Translations under genes and position numbers: made by a program
The notes under the pieces: model-generated
What the model was told of the DNA's origin: nothing
Database searches by the model: none
What the model saw: only the letters and a program-made list of their open reading frames with translations
Part shown: positions 12,021-22,230 of the stretch, in pieces
How the letters are laid out: each line of letters starts with the position of its first letter
Position numbering within the stretch: the first letter of the stretch is position 1
NCBI GenBank assembly: GCA_950106755.1
Contig: OX467088.1
Coordinates: 16,352,001-16,416,000, forward strand
DNA from: Climacium dendroides
Taxonomy: Eukaryota > Streptophyta > Bryopsida > Hypnales > Climaciaceae
DNA length: 64,000 nt
Direction of reading: 5' to 3'

Positions 12021-13375
12021 TGTGTGGCAAAAATCTCACAAACTTGACAATGTAGATTGCAAGATCTTTGTGTTTGAAGTGAAGGAAATAATTTTTTTTG
12101 CGCCTTGCTCAACTCCATTATTTGCCTTAAATCTGCATAACTTATAATTTTTGCTCTACTGATTTTCAATTTCTAATTTTATATGATAAAGAATTGTATT
12201 GAGAGTCTAGGATAAAAATTCAAGAAACACACTTAGTTTTCATTTATTACAAAATTGTCAAATAAAAATAGGTTCAAGAATGAAGGAAAATCTAAATTCT
12301 TAATAGCTCTAAGATGGAATCAAAAGACACTAATCTCAACAATGAGATTGTTTTAGCAAGAGATCTTAATCTTGTGATTTTTTTTTTAAATTGTGAAAAT
12401 TGAGGTCAGAAATGAATCCTATAATTTATTTTTTCAAGAAGATGCTATAATTGCCCAAAATACAAGATTATCCATAACTTTCACATAACAAATCTATATA
12501 GAATAAATCAAAGCTTCCCATTTACATAAAAATATAATCTATACAAAACAATATTTTAAAATATTTTACTTTAAGTTTTTTTGAAGTTTTTTTTTGCCCG
12601 CTAAACAAAGAAAGAGCTCTTTGTTCCATAATTTTTGCTCCCAAGCTCTGATTGAAATAAAAATTATATTTTCAGAAAGCTAATGTGTTTTCCTATCTTC
12701 ACTAAAAGATTTAGAAAATCACAACAAAAATTGAGACCATAGGAGCTTGCCCAAAATCCATTTTGTTCTCCAAGGGGACAATGGGACTTGTATTAGGAAT
12801 TAAGGACCAAACATTTAGGTTTCCAACAACGGATGAACACAAACACATTCAAATACATAAATTTTTTTTTTCATCTATTGATTTTTTTGAAGATTCTTGT
12901 GTTAGTTCTTTAACAATTTTATGGTACAAATTCTAAAGACTTTGATTTGCAAATATTCTATAATTTATAGGATATTGCTAGGTTTGACCTCAAGAAATGA
13001 CCCTTTAAAAATGATTTGAATAAAATAATAAAACAAAAATCTTCAAAAAATTACGATGATTCAAAACTTAAAATTCTAAACTCAAAAGAATTTTTTGTGA
13101 AAATCATAAATATTAACTATAATTGATTTTAGAAGGAATTTTCAATTTTTGACTTCAAATTTTATTGGAAAATATTGGGTTGTGTACTAGTTGATATAAT
13201 TGTATAGATATGATCTATGGATTATATTTTACAATTATTGTTTGAGATTCGTAATTAAATAATTATTCTCAATTGCATTTTGTAATACATCTTCAAAATT
13301 TTTGAAATGTGGACTACCCCTAGTCCTTGAGGGGTTAAGGTAGGGAAAAACGAGCGTCACTTTTTCTATTGCATA
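12021..13375. other. AT-rich intergenic stretch
   Basis: No gene recognised. A short block around 12045-12100 (ATGTAGATTGCAAGAT) resembles part of the TTAA-type element at 28031-28920. A solitary inverted TTAACCCCTCAAGGAC end sits at 13335-13338. The partner end was not found. Confidence 0.45.
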
Positions 13376-13715
13376 ATTTCTATTATTAGACTTATCAAAA
13401 AAGATATTTTAATTGGAAAATGAAAAGAGATTTCGATGCACCAAAGAATGCATCATTTGGATACCGTCAACAAAGTTATGTAGGAGATGTACATAATAAG
13501 AACATATGTTCAACCAATGCTTTTAGGCAACCTTATGCATTTGGGTGTCTATAACGTTTTAGAGAATATTTTAGAATAGAAACATTTATTGTCAACAAAG
13601 TTATGTAGGAGATGTACATAATAAGAACATATGTTCAACCAATGCTTTTAGGCAACCTTATGCATTTGGGTGTCTATAACGTTTTAGAGAATATTTTAGA
13701 ATAGAAACATTTATT
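13376..13715. repeat. Family D copy 2 ending in a perfect 125-bp tandem duplication
   Basis: The first part is a diverged family D copy (compare CTATTATTAGACTTATC and GCATCATTTGGATACC). From 13466 a 125-bp unit beginning GTCAACAAAGTTATG is repeated at 13591-13715. I found no difference between the two units, so the duplication is very recent. Confidence 0.85.
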
Positions 13716-13966
13716 GTTGTTTATTTAAGCAAGTGTGTCTAGATGGAGTCAAAATCACAATAAGGTGTTATTTTTTGTCGTATAGACGAATGCAAATCAT
13801 TAATATTAAAAAAAATGAAAAATTTAAGAATTTCTTTATTTTTTTTTGAATTTTCAAAGTCAAGCTAGAAGAAACTTGTGACACTTCAATAGTCACCTAT
13901 TTTACAAAATATGGAGGGCCGAATGAAATCAGGTAGTTCTACCTTATTGGGCACCAAAGTGGACAG

Positions 13967-14079
13967 AATCTGTCCATCCATGGTCTCCGTCAGCCTGCAA
14001 AGATTTTCACATTCATCAACTTAATCTGTCCATCCATACTCTGTTCATCTCCAATCCGTCTATTCAGAATCTGTCCATC
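13967..14079 (+). promoter_or_regulatory. Triplicated AATCTGTCCATC motif upstream of eL22
   Basis: The 12-mer AATCTGTCCATC occurs at 13967, 14023 and 14068, all in the same direction, just before the eL22 leader. This may be a promoter element or simply a local duplication. No factor is known to me for it. Confidence 0.4.
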
Positions 14080-14092
14080 GAATTTCTACGAA

Positions 14093-14101
14093 TTAGGGTT
14101 T
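14093..14101 (+). promoter_or_regulatory. Telo-box in the eL22 promoter or leader
   Basis: TTAGGGTTT, the inverse of AAACCCTAA, lies 121 bases before the start codon. Telo-boxes are common just upstream of plant ribosomal protein genes, where they support expression in dividing cells. Confidence 0.6.
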
Positions 14102-14221
14102 CGAGCATTCTGTGTTTAGATCTTCGTCTCGCACCCTAGTCCTCTCTCTTTTGCCAGGCTCAGTTCAGCCTCTGCTCCTCTTTGTTGGTACTGCCCCCAG
14201 TTTCCTCCCAGCCCCTTCACC

Positions 14222-15577
14222 ATGCCTGCCCCCATGGCCAAGAAGGCGCCCGGTGCCACCACCAAGGGCAAGAAGAAGGCGCAGACGTTCACCATCGACT
14301 GCGGCAAGCCCGTGGAGGACAAGATCATGGACATCGCCTCCTTCGAGAAGTTTCTCAACGACCGTATCAAGGTTGACGGAAAGGCCGGAGTGCTCGGAAC
14401 CGCCGTCTCCATCGCCCGGGAGAAGAACAAGATCAGCGTCACCTCCGAGAGCTCGTTCTCCAAGAGGTAATACATACTACCGTTTTGGGAAATTGGCTGC
14501 TTTTAGGGTTAGGGCTTTCAATTTATGATTGTTGGACTGTCGTTGTGATGGATTCGTGGTGGAGATAGAGGCTGTAGAGTTAGCTAGGCCATGGAATTAG
14601 GGTTTTCTGTTCAGGAATGATGTCTAACCGCAGCAATTAAAGTGTAGTTGAGCTGAGAGTGCTGAACCTGTGTAGTTAGATAATTTGAATCTTCTGGGAA
14701 GGACAACGTGTTGACTTCCGCCGCTGCAGGTGGGAACTGTACCGCCAAAAAAAATCTGACGAGTCTTCGCTTACTGTTATTTGATAGCATACTTTTGATT
14801 AGGAGTATGGAGAGGAAGAAAGATGTTTAGTAGATAGATAGTTGGATGGTCATCCCAAAATCTTCATCAATATGAGGACAATAGTACAGGTGTTCATGTT
14901 GTACTAAGGACACCTGCATTCTGTATTTCGGTTAGATTTCCACGAGTGAAGTGAGTCACTTCCATTGAGAGATTTATTTGGATTGAAGAAAATTCAGCAT
15001 ATCCATTTTGCATCCGAGTAGATTAGGTGTTCATCTGTCAGCTATTTCTCGCCTGATGGACCTGTAGTTGTATTTGTTTGAAGCACATGTGAGGTGACGA
15101 GAAATGTGCAGTCATCTCTAGGGGTTTGTTGTTCGCCGTGGCACTGTTCTGCAGTCTCAAAATTAGGGTTTAGGCATAGGGTAGACTTCTGTGGCAGCCC
15201 CTCCCCCCCTGGAATCCTCCTTCGGGTAACATATGATTCTCATTGGATGTACTCGAGGAGTAAATCCGAGGGATTGGTGTTCCTCATGCAGCAGTGGTCT
15301 CTGTCGCGGATATGTTGTATACTTTCACTGTCGCTGGTCTTTGCAGCTCTATGTCAGAGTAGGTTTCGTAATATCGCTGCTTCGATACTGCATTCCTCTA
15401 ATGGCTGATTGTTACGTTTGTGAACTTCGCAGGTACTTGAAGTACTTGACAAAGAAGTATTTGAAGAAGCACAATGTGAGGGATTGGCTCCGAGTGATTG
15501 CATCCAACAAGGACAGGAATGTGTACGAGTTGCGGTACTTCAACATCGCGGACCAGGATGCGGAGGAGGAGGATTGA
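14222..15577 (+). CDS. RPL22: 60S ribosomal protein eL22
   Basis: Two coding exons, 14222-14466 and 15433-15577, joined across a 966-base intron with GTAATA donor and CAG acceptor, give 129 residues. That is the usual length for eL22, a protein of the large cytosolic ribosomal subunit that binds rRNA near the exit tunnel. The N-terminus (about residues 1-22) is rich in K, A, P and G. It is followed by the conserved core [15 protein letters not shown], then [31 protein letters not shown] and [10 protein letters not shown]. The tail is acidic (DAEEED), as in other eL22 proteins. The first ATG is used; a second in-frame ATG comes four codons later. The exons are GC-rich (codons ending in C or G) against an AT-rich background. 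The C- and T-rich leader and the telo-box fit a ribosomal protein gene. The call is firm; the intron limits are by reading frame. Confidence 0.95.
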
Positions 15578-16319
15578 TCCGCGAACGCTTGAGTTCTAGA
15601 GCGTCAATAGTGTAACACTGGGTTCTGTAGCAAGTTTTCTTGTTGCTCAGCAGTACCAATGAATACGATTTTTTTCGCTGTTGGGATTGCAACCAAGGCA
15701 ACTGGTGCACTGAGTACATCGAAGTGAATATACTAATGGATTATTAGTTTCACCTCATGATCTTTTGAAATTTGATACACTTTCAGGTTCAGATCTTCCT
15801 GATTACGGCATTACCCCTTTCATCTGAAGTTCTTAATGTTGCCTCCAGACAGTATGAATGCTTCTCATTATATTACTTCTGTTTGAGTGACAAGTAACAC
15901 GTTTCCAAATGACAAACTAAGCGACTGAGATACTTCCAACTTTTGGAAGATGTACAGGATGTTGACATAGGGTTAACGCTGTCAGTTATGTGTCGTGTCA
16001 TTTCATCCGATTTTTGGCTCTTTGATGATCTTTATAAAGATCACCCCACAGTGATAACACTCACATTAATTTGGGAGCTAAGTAAATTTTCAAGGTGCAC
16101 TAATGTGGAAGCTCATAGTAATTTAGAGGAAATTCATACAACGAGTTTCCTCAAAACTAAACAAAAAGTGTAAGGTTTGGATTGGTTTTATCAATACTTC
16201 AAAAATTATACCTCTATGAATTCAAACTAGATACACACAACAATATCACTTATAATGCTTATAATGCTTATAATGCTTGATGAAACTATGAAAATGATTT
16301 GAAGTCTTTCAATCCACTC
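15578..16319. other. eL22 3' region and intergenic DNA
   Basis: The first part should be the eL22 3' UTR. At 16252-16281 the nonamer TATAATGCT is repeated three times. No gene is seen. Confidence 0.5.
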
Positions 16320-16807
16320 CCAACGGAGGCTTCCTCGTTATTAAATACGGAAGTAGGGAAGAACACTGCCGAATAATAATTAAAATTGGAGGAAAGAAAA
16401 CCCCAATATGACCTACTCAAAAACATAAGACCCACGTTGTCTCTTCGTCAGTAAGTCTGTCACAATTCCAAATTTCCAGTGGAGAGGCGGAGTGAATCCA
16501 TCTTGCCAATTTTTGTGTTACTAGTATCTGCAACCAGCACCACGAAAGACATGTTCCACGTCAATGCGTCATTCTTCCCTTCCGATAACACGAAGTCCTC
16601 GAAGGGCAGCTGTGAGGAACCTACGAGTCTCGGAAACCAAAAAATTAGGGTTCACGACACAGAGCTGAAAACTCTAGACAAAAACTTGTCATGCGCGACC
16701 TTGCAACATCGAGAAATCGATACAAATTCGATTCAAACTGACCATGATAGCCCGGCATTGAAACGACGAGCAAGAATTCTGCAACCTAGTGTGATCCATG
16801 TTCAGAG

Positions 16808-17398
16808 CAAATTAAAAGAAAGAAGCCTCCCTCCCTATCATGATACTGTACCTCAATTTCATTCTATTTGCATTAAACAAAATCTATACAAAAACAACAT
16901 ATATGTTTTCGCTGTCATTAACACAGGCAGACACTCCAATCCCATCAAACCTATCCTGAGGAATCCTTAAGTCCTCGTTCACCGCAAGCACACCTCTATC
17001 AATGCAATGCAATGCAATACAATCCATGGCCAAAGCAGAAGAAGGAAGCCTCCCTCTCTTTTCTTGATACTTTTCCTTCAAAAATTTCTTCCGTTTCCAT
17101 CGAAGACTATTCATGCGAAAGCACCAAAGATTCAGCCTCACGAGACACTCAAAACTGTGCCAAGGAACCCCTAATTCCTCGTCCGTCGCAAACACACCTC
17201 TATCAATGCTGCAAGAAAGTGTAATCCATGGCCAAAGCACAAGGGAAAAAAGCCTCCCTCTCCGTCTTGAGACAGTAGTCTCGATCCAATTTCATGGAAC
17301 AAAACTCCTAAGAAGGCGATACTCGATCCGATCCAAACTGTGCCAAGCAAGAAGTGCAATCCATGACCAGAAAAGAAAGAAAGAAAGCAGCTTCCCTC
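16808..17398 (-). repeat. Degenerate repeat units downstream of the left U6 gene
   Basis: Mirror image of the four-unit array described at 21640-22230. Each unit has GAGGGAGGCTTC-like and CCATGGATTRCA-like blocks. Confidence 0.6.
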
Positions 17399-17486
17399 TG
17401 CATCATGAGACGGTAGTCTCCAATTTCACCGAACAAAACTCGTAAGAAGGCGATCCTCAATCCGGCCAGCAAGGAAACAGAAAAGC

Positions 17487-17493
17487 AAAAAAA
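17487..17493 (-). terminator. Pol III T-run of the left U6 gene
   Basis: Seven consecutive T on the minus strand directly after the U6 3' end, the standard RNA polymerase III stop. Confidence 0.85.
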
Positions 17494-17539
17494 TTTGGAC
17501 CATTTCTCGATTTGTGCGTGTCATCCTTGCGCAGGGGCC

Positions 17540-17571
<32 letters not shown>

Positions 17572-17591
17572 TCAGATGTCTCCGAAGAGAC
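17490..17591 (-). ncRNA. U6: U6 spliceosomal snRNA, left copy
   Basis: About 102 nucleotides on the minus strand, identical as far as I can see to the right copy. It carries the 5' stem-loop GTCTCTTCGGAGAC, the ACAGAGA box that pairs with the 5' splice site, the catalytic AGC, the U4/U2-pairing region with ATGGCCCCTGCGCAAGGATG and the 3' part ending ATGGTCCAAATTTT. U6 is the catalytic RNA of the spliceosome. Upstream are a TATA box and a USE at plant U6 spacing, and downstream a T-run, so the gene looks functional. It is transcribed away from the right copy. Confidence 0.95.
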
Positions 17592-17612
17592 AACAGCATG
17601 GCTCCAGCTACG

Positions 17613-17656
17613 ATATATATCACTCGCACGTACCCAGACCACAAACGATATGGGTC
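17613..17656 (-). promoter_or_regulatory. U6 promoter of the left copy: TATA and USE
   Basis: Mirror of the right-copy promoter: TATATAT at about 17613-17619 and the USE GACCCATATCG at 17646-17656 on the minus strand. Spacing of 26 bases is the pol III type in plants. Confidence 0.85.
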
Positions 17657-18036
17657 ATATTCCTAGCCTTCCTACTGTACGTTTGCGGAAAAGGAAAACA
17701 ACTCCCGTTCATCCTCTTACCGGTTCATCATTCAAACTTCCAAACTCCCTTGGGTTTGGGGGTTTTATCATAGGGGGACGGGGTCAAAGGTGGTGCAAGG
17801 AGGATTGACAATTTCATAATTGTTGTTAACTCACTAAGGATGTGGAATACAACAAATATTCGACAAATTACTGACCTTTCAAGGAAATTGTGAAACAAAA
17901 AAAATGCACCTATTCATTTTGGAATGTGATAATTTTATTTGTAAGGATTTAGATGACATCATGTCCTTCAAGTGCTGAAAACTCAAAGGGAGTTGTTATT
18001 TTTGAAAGAAGGGGGGGTCAAGTTGTATCCAAGGTA

Positions 18037-19400
18037 CTCCCTCCACCTTAAAATAAATATGGGGTTTTCAAATATATTTGTGTCAAATTAAATTCGAAAT
18101 TCACTTTCAACAACTTTTGAAAACAATTGAAGTTGGTTTGAACAATCTAAAGTAGAAGAATCCATAAATAGCAATTTGATTCCTACAAAAAGAATATAAA
18201 CACAAGCTCTAACCAACCAAAGGCAAAGAATGCAACTCAAAACTATACAAAAATTGATACTAACAAATCTCTTGTTGAGATTTTCTAAGACTCAAATCAC
18301 AAGACATTGTTAGAATTGAATGCAAAGGTCCTCAAGGACATCACGACATCAACATTGCTTGGAGAATGATCAAATTTAATAACACAAGAGCCACTTCAAA
18401 CAAGGCAAATGCTTGTTGATTTCACTGCTTGTTTTCAAGCATGCACTATTTCTTTGTTGGCTTCCATTCTTTCACGCCTAGTGGGGTTTAACCCCTAACT
18501 GCCTGAGCGACCATATATAGTCAATCTGAAATTTCAGGCTCATTTTGGTGCGGGCAGTTAAATTCTTGTGACCGTTTTAAATAAAATTTGGGCAACTTTT
18601 AAGGTTAACTATTGGAATCTTTCATTTTTCACAAAAAAAGTGATTTTTTAGAGGTTTCCAAACACATATATGTTCCATTAGTGAAGAGTAAAACTTGCCA
18701 CTTTTATTTCATTTCCCGGCTTTGAGCAAAGTTTGCCAATTCCACTTGATTTGAGATCTAAAAAATTATACATATCCATTTATTTTGAAAATGGTCCCAA
18801 TAGAAAGAATAAAGTGTTTTCATGATTTTTACCATTGAAAATTTAAACATGCAAGTGTTAATTTTGGAGTTATTTGCGATCTCTATTTATTAAAAAAATT
18901 GCATTATAACAATTGCAAGGTGGATTGTGTAATGAATTTGATAGCTTTTCATGTGAAATGAAGTTTTTTGAAAGTGCTTTTTAGTGACCTAACACTTATG
19001 TGTAGTTGTTTATGTCACCTCCAATCCCAAAAAACTTTTATGTGCAAATTTCTGAAAAATTGTAGGGAGGGGCAACATAATAAAAATAAAAAACATATAT
19101 TTCTCTTGTTATAATCTCACAACTCTTAAGCAATTTTGCACTCAAAATTGGTATGCATAATGATAAACAAGCTCTTTAAATATCTATATGGTTAGATTTT
19201 GAAAAAGAAACAATTTACTCCATTGGGGATAACTGTAAACCCATGTTCTTTTTTCATAGGAAAAACACACTTCAAAAAGCTTAGGCATTTAGGGGTTAAC
19301 AAAAGCTACAATAATTACACAATACTTTGAAAATAAAAGCTATTCACTCATCAATCTAGCTATTTCTAGAAGACCCAAATTTATTTCAAGACAAAGGGGG
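18037..19400. mobile_element. TA-flanked Stowaway/mariner-like insertion in the left arm
   Basis: Begins CTCCCTCCACCTTAAAATAA after a TA, and ends in the inverse of CCCCCTTTGTCTTGAAATAA before a TA. Ends of this kind with TA target duplication are typical of Stowaway elements, the MITEs of the Tc1/mariner group. The right arm has the uninterrupted sequence CAAGGTATGTAATTGTTC (inverse of about 20990-21010), so the 1364-bp block entered one arm only. About 812 bp of it is a nested second element. No transposase is visible. Confidence 0.85.
18488..19299. mobile_element. TTAA-ended element nested in the Stowaway-like insertion
   Basis: The left end TTAACCCCTAACTGCCTGAG and the right end (inverted) TTAACCCCTAAATGCCTAAG match at about 18 of the first 21 positions. 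TTAA at both ends recalls the piggyBac target site, though a TWA-type PIF/Harbinger reading is also possible. The 812-bp interior is AT-rich with no gene. Confidence 0.75.
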
Positions 19401-19690
19401 TATCTAATAGTTCTTTACTTTAGTAATGAAGGGAATTATGTTCACATAAATATTTGTCTTGTTGGTGTAACCTAATTAAAAAAAGATATAACTGCATTAA
19501 AAAAAATTTGAGTGCATAGGAGGCATTTCTAATATAAAAAATAATTGAAGCATAAAGATGGAGTAATTTCCATAAGATTTAGTGCTCCTCATGTGTAATA
19601 TGCTATTTATTACTCTAATTGTTGAAATCTTTTCTTAAGATTTTTTTTTGAATATTTTGTACAAGAGTGTACATTTCAAATCTTAATTTT

Positions 19691-20621
19691 TTAACCCCTA
19701 AAGGACCAGCATGTGTTTTTTGGCTGTATAGAATTTTTGGGCAAGTACATGTGGCTAGAAAATTTACGTATTTTAGGTTAAAGTTTTAATAGAAGGTAGG
19801 GGCGAGGAATATCTTTCATATGCACCAAATTTCATGACATTTGGAAATACAAGTCAAAAGTTATGGCAAAATATATTACTTTTTCATCAACGGGGTAGTA
19901 TGGGCAGATCAGAAAAAATCACTTTTCTTTTAAAACAAAAATTTGGAATTGATTTTCTAGAGTTATATATACATAGAAAGCTTTGAATCATTTCATTTTA
20001 ATCAATGGGTCAAAAGTTATGAGGAGTTTTAGTTTGTGGGTAGTTATGGATTCTCTATTCTAAAATAAACTTTGAAGTCCTTTACCTTTCTCAATTTTGC
20101 AATATCTTTTGAAAAAATAAAATCATAGGATGTAGATTGTTTATTACAACATTTCAACCATTGGCATTTTTCAATTCCACAATTAAATCCTTGACAATTT
20201 AATATTTTGAATCATTCTCTATTATTGTTTACTTACTATTTTTTTCCTATATGTTGTACAATTTCAAATGATCTGAATTTTGTCAAGCATGTAAGCAACT
20301 TGTCTAAGAAAAAGAATCCAAAGAATAACCACCATTTTGGACTTTTTTTTTTATAGGAATACGAGCTTGTGAAGTGTAGCTGCCCTGTTTTTTGGAGGAC
20401 TAAAAAATGATTTTAGTGAACTTGAATGCTTATATCTTGAAATCTACGCGGTGGAAATTTTTGAAATTTTTACCATGTGTTTCCAAGACAGCATATTATA
20501 AGATCCGATGGTTACATGTGTCAAAAAAAGTTTTTTTTTTTCAAAAATTTGGTGCTTGTACTAGAAATGGCAATTTGGAAGTGTTTTCAATGAAAACATA
20601 GTGAAGGAACTTTAGGTTTAA
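19691..20621. mobile_element. TTAA-ended element in the U6 spacer, 0.93 kb
   Basis: The left end is TTAACCCCTAAAGGACCAGC and the right end, inverted, is TTAAACCTAAAGTTCC. The body matches 28031-28920 in reverse over most of its length. Shared blocks include ATTTCAAATGATCTGAA, CCACCATTTTGG, AAAACTCCTCATAACTTT (inverse) and TTTTTACCATGT. No gene is seen. Confidence 0.65.
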
Positions 20622-21381
20622 TGTTAGAGGCTCTTGGAGATGAGCTAATCATAACTATACTAGATCTTGAAGGGAGAATTTCATTTGAAAGAACTGTATA
20701 GTAAATTTTGAAAAGTTGTAAATTGATTATGGTTATGCATGTTATCTCCTTTAGACTCATATTTTTTTTTGAGACCTCAATTTTAGATTTGCAATGTATA
20801 AAGTGGATTGAAAGACTTTAAATTACTTTCATAGGTTTTAACACACTCTTGATCAAACATTATAATCTTCACTATACATTGGACTAATATTATTCTTTCA
20901 TTTAGCAAATATCATAGAACCCCTAGATTTGTTTTTACAAGAACAAAACAAATTTATATTAGAACATGATTCCCTTCATTACTAAAGTAAAGAACAATTA
21001 CATACCTTGATACAACTTGACCCCCCCTTCTTTCAAAAATAACAACTCCCTTTGAGTTTTCAGCACTTGAAGGACATGATGTCATCTAAATCCTTACAAA
21101 TAAAATTATCACATTCCAAAATGAATAGGTGCATTTTTTTTGTTTCACAATTTCCTTGAAAGGTCAGTAATTTGTCGAATATTTGTTGTATTCCACATCC
21201 TTAGTGAGTTAACAACAATTATGAAATTGTCAATCCTCCTTGCACCACCTTTGACCCCGTCCCCCTATGATAAAACCCCCAAACCCAAGGGAGTTTGGAA
21301 GTTTGAATGATGAACCGGTAAGAGGATGAACGGGAGTTGTTTTCCTTTTCCGCAAACGTACAGTAGGAAGGCTAGGAATAT

Positions 21382-21392
21382 GACCCATATCG
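21382..21392 (+). promoter_or_regulatory. Upstream sequence element (USE) of U6, right copy
   Basis: GACCCATATCG matches the plant snRNA USE consensus RTCCCACATCG at 9 of 11 positions. It ends 26 bases before the TATA box. In plant snRNA genes this shorter USE-TATA spacing marks pol III rather than pol II transcription. Confidence 0.85.
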
Positions 21393-21418
21393 TTTGTGGT
21401 CTGGGTACGTGCGAGTGA

Positions 21419-21425
21419 TATATAT
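21419..21425 (+). promoter_or_regulatory. TATA box of U6, right copy
   Basis: TATATAT centred about 25 bases before the first U6 nucleotide. Confidence 0.85.
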
Positions 21426-21446
21426 CGTAGCTGGAGCCATGCTGTT

Positions 21447-21466
21447 GTCTCTTCGGAGACATCTGA

Positions 21467-21498
<32 letters not shown>

Positions 21499-21548
21499 GG
21501 CCCCTGCGCAAGGATGACACGCACAAATCGAGAAATGGTCCAAATTTT
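21447..21548 (+). ncRNA. U6: U6 spliceosomal snRNA, right copy
   Basis: Complete U6 RNA of about 102 nucleotides. In order it shows the 5' stem-loop GTCTCTTCGGAGAC, ATAAAATTGGAACGATACAG, the ACAGAGA box, AGATTAGCATGGCCCC with the catalytic AGC, GCGCAAGGATGACACGC (internal stem-loop) and AATCGAGAAATGGTCC. The fourth stem pair is T-A where other plant U6 genes as I recall them have C-G, a compensated change. USE, TATA and T-run are all in place. The left copy is the same, which suggests recent duplication or gene conversion. Confidence 0.96.
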
Positions 21549-21551
21549 TTT
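21545..21551 (+). terminator. Pol III T-run of the right U6 gene
   Basis: Seven T in a row directly following ATGGTCCAAA. Confidence 0.85.
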
Positions 21552-21639
21552 GCTTTTCTGTTTCCTTGCTGGCCGGATTGAGGATCGCCTTCTTACGAGT
21601 TTTGTTCGGTGAAATTGGAGACTACCGTCTCATGATGCA

Positions 21640-22230
21640 GAGGGAAGCTGCTTTCTTTCTTTCTTTTCTGGTCATGGATTGCACTTCTTGCTTGGCACAG
21701 TTTGGATCGGATCGAGTATCGCCTTCTTAGGAGTTTTGTTCCATGAAATTGGATCGAGACTACTGTCTCAAGACGGAGAGGGAGGCTTTTTTCCCTTGTG
21801 CTTTGGCCATGGATTACACTTTCTTGCAGCATTGATAGAGGTGTGTTTGCGACGGACGAGGAATTAGGGGTTCCTTGGCACAGTTTTGAGTGTCTCGTGA
21901 GGCTGAATCTTTGGTGCTTTCGCATGAATAGTCTTCGATGGAAACGGAAGAAATTTTTGAAGGAAAAGTATCAAGAAAAGAGAGGGAGGCTTCCTTCTTC
22001 TGCTTTGGCCATGGATTGTATTGCATTGCATTGCATTGATAGAGGTGTGCTTGCGGTGAACGAGGACTTAAGGATTCCTCAGGATAGGTTTGATGGGATT
22101 GGAGTGTCTGCCTGTGTTAATGACAGCGAAAACATATATGTTGTTTTTGTATAGATTTTGTTTAATGCAAATAGAATGAAATTTTGAGGCACAGTATCAT
22201 GATAGGGAGGGAGGCTTCTTTCTTTTAATT
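21640..22230 (+). repeat. Four degenerate repeat units downstream of the right U6 gene
   Basis: Units beginning with AGGGA(G)GCT at about 21648, 21777, 21981 and 22204. They then carry CTTTGGCCATGGATT (or TCTGGTCATGGATT, CTCTGAACATGGATT), and two go on to CATTGATAGAGGTGTG, CGAGGA and a TTCCT-type end. A 118-codon frame crosses units 2-3 but matches nothing I know. The array is in both arms, so it was part of the unit that was duplicated. Confidence 0.6.

Larger units (their letters stand above)
16320..18036. repeat. Left arm of the U6 inverted duplication
   Basis: Matches the right arm (about 20960-22803) in reverse with very few differences. One is a roughly 14-bp block (present near 22290-22303, absent near 16750); another is a roughly 70-bp indel near the outer edge (16345 against 22710-22780). 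Coordinates pair as x + y = 39038 around the U6 genes. The arm resumes at 19401 for about 50 bases beyond an inserted element. Outer similarity fades at about 16320. Confidence 0.92.

Noticed and set aside
14489..14520. Telomere-like TTTAGGGTTAGGG in eL22 intron 1 and TTTTAGGG repeats in KRI1 intron 1
   Set aside because: Only one or two units, common near plant 5' ends; not an interstitial telomere array.
14112..14528. 138-codon frame rich in R, P and S over eL22 exon 1, and a 119-codon antisense frame
   Set aside because: Shadow frames of the GC-rich eL22 exon; the eL22 frame has clear homology.
21230..21543. Frames of 92 and 98 codons over the U6 gene (and the same over the left copy at 17495-17808)
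   Set aside because: They run antisense across U6 and its promoter. The sequence is fully explained by the snRNA gene; the identical frame in the other arm only reflects the duplication.
21798..22154. 118-codon frame in each U6 arm (also 16884-17240)
   Set aside because: Crosses degenerate repeat units, has no known family and no conserved-codon signal I can see. Kept as a repeat, not a gene.
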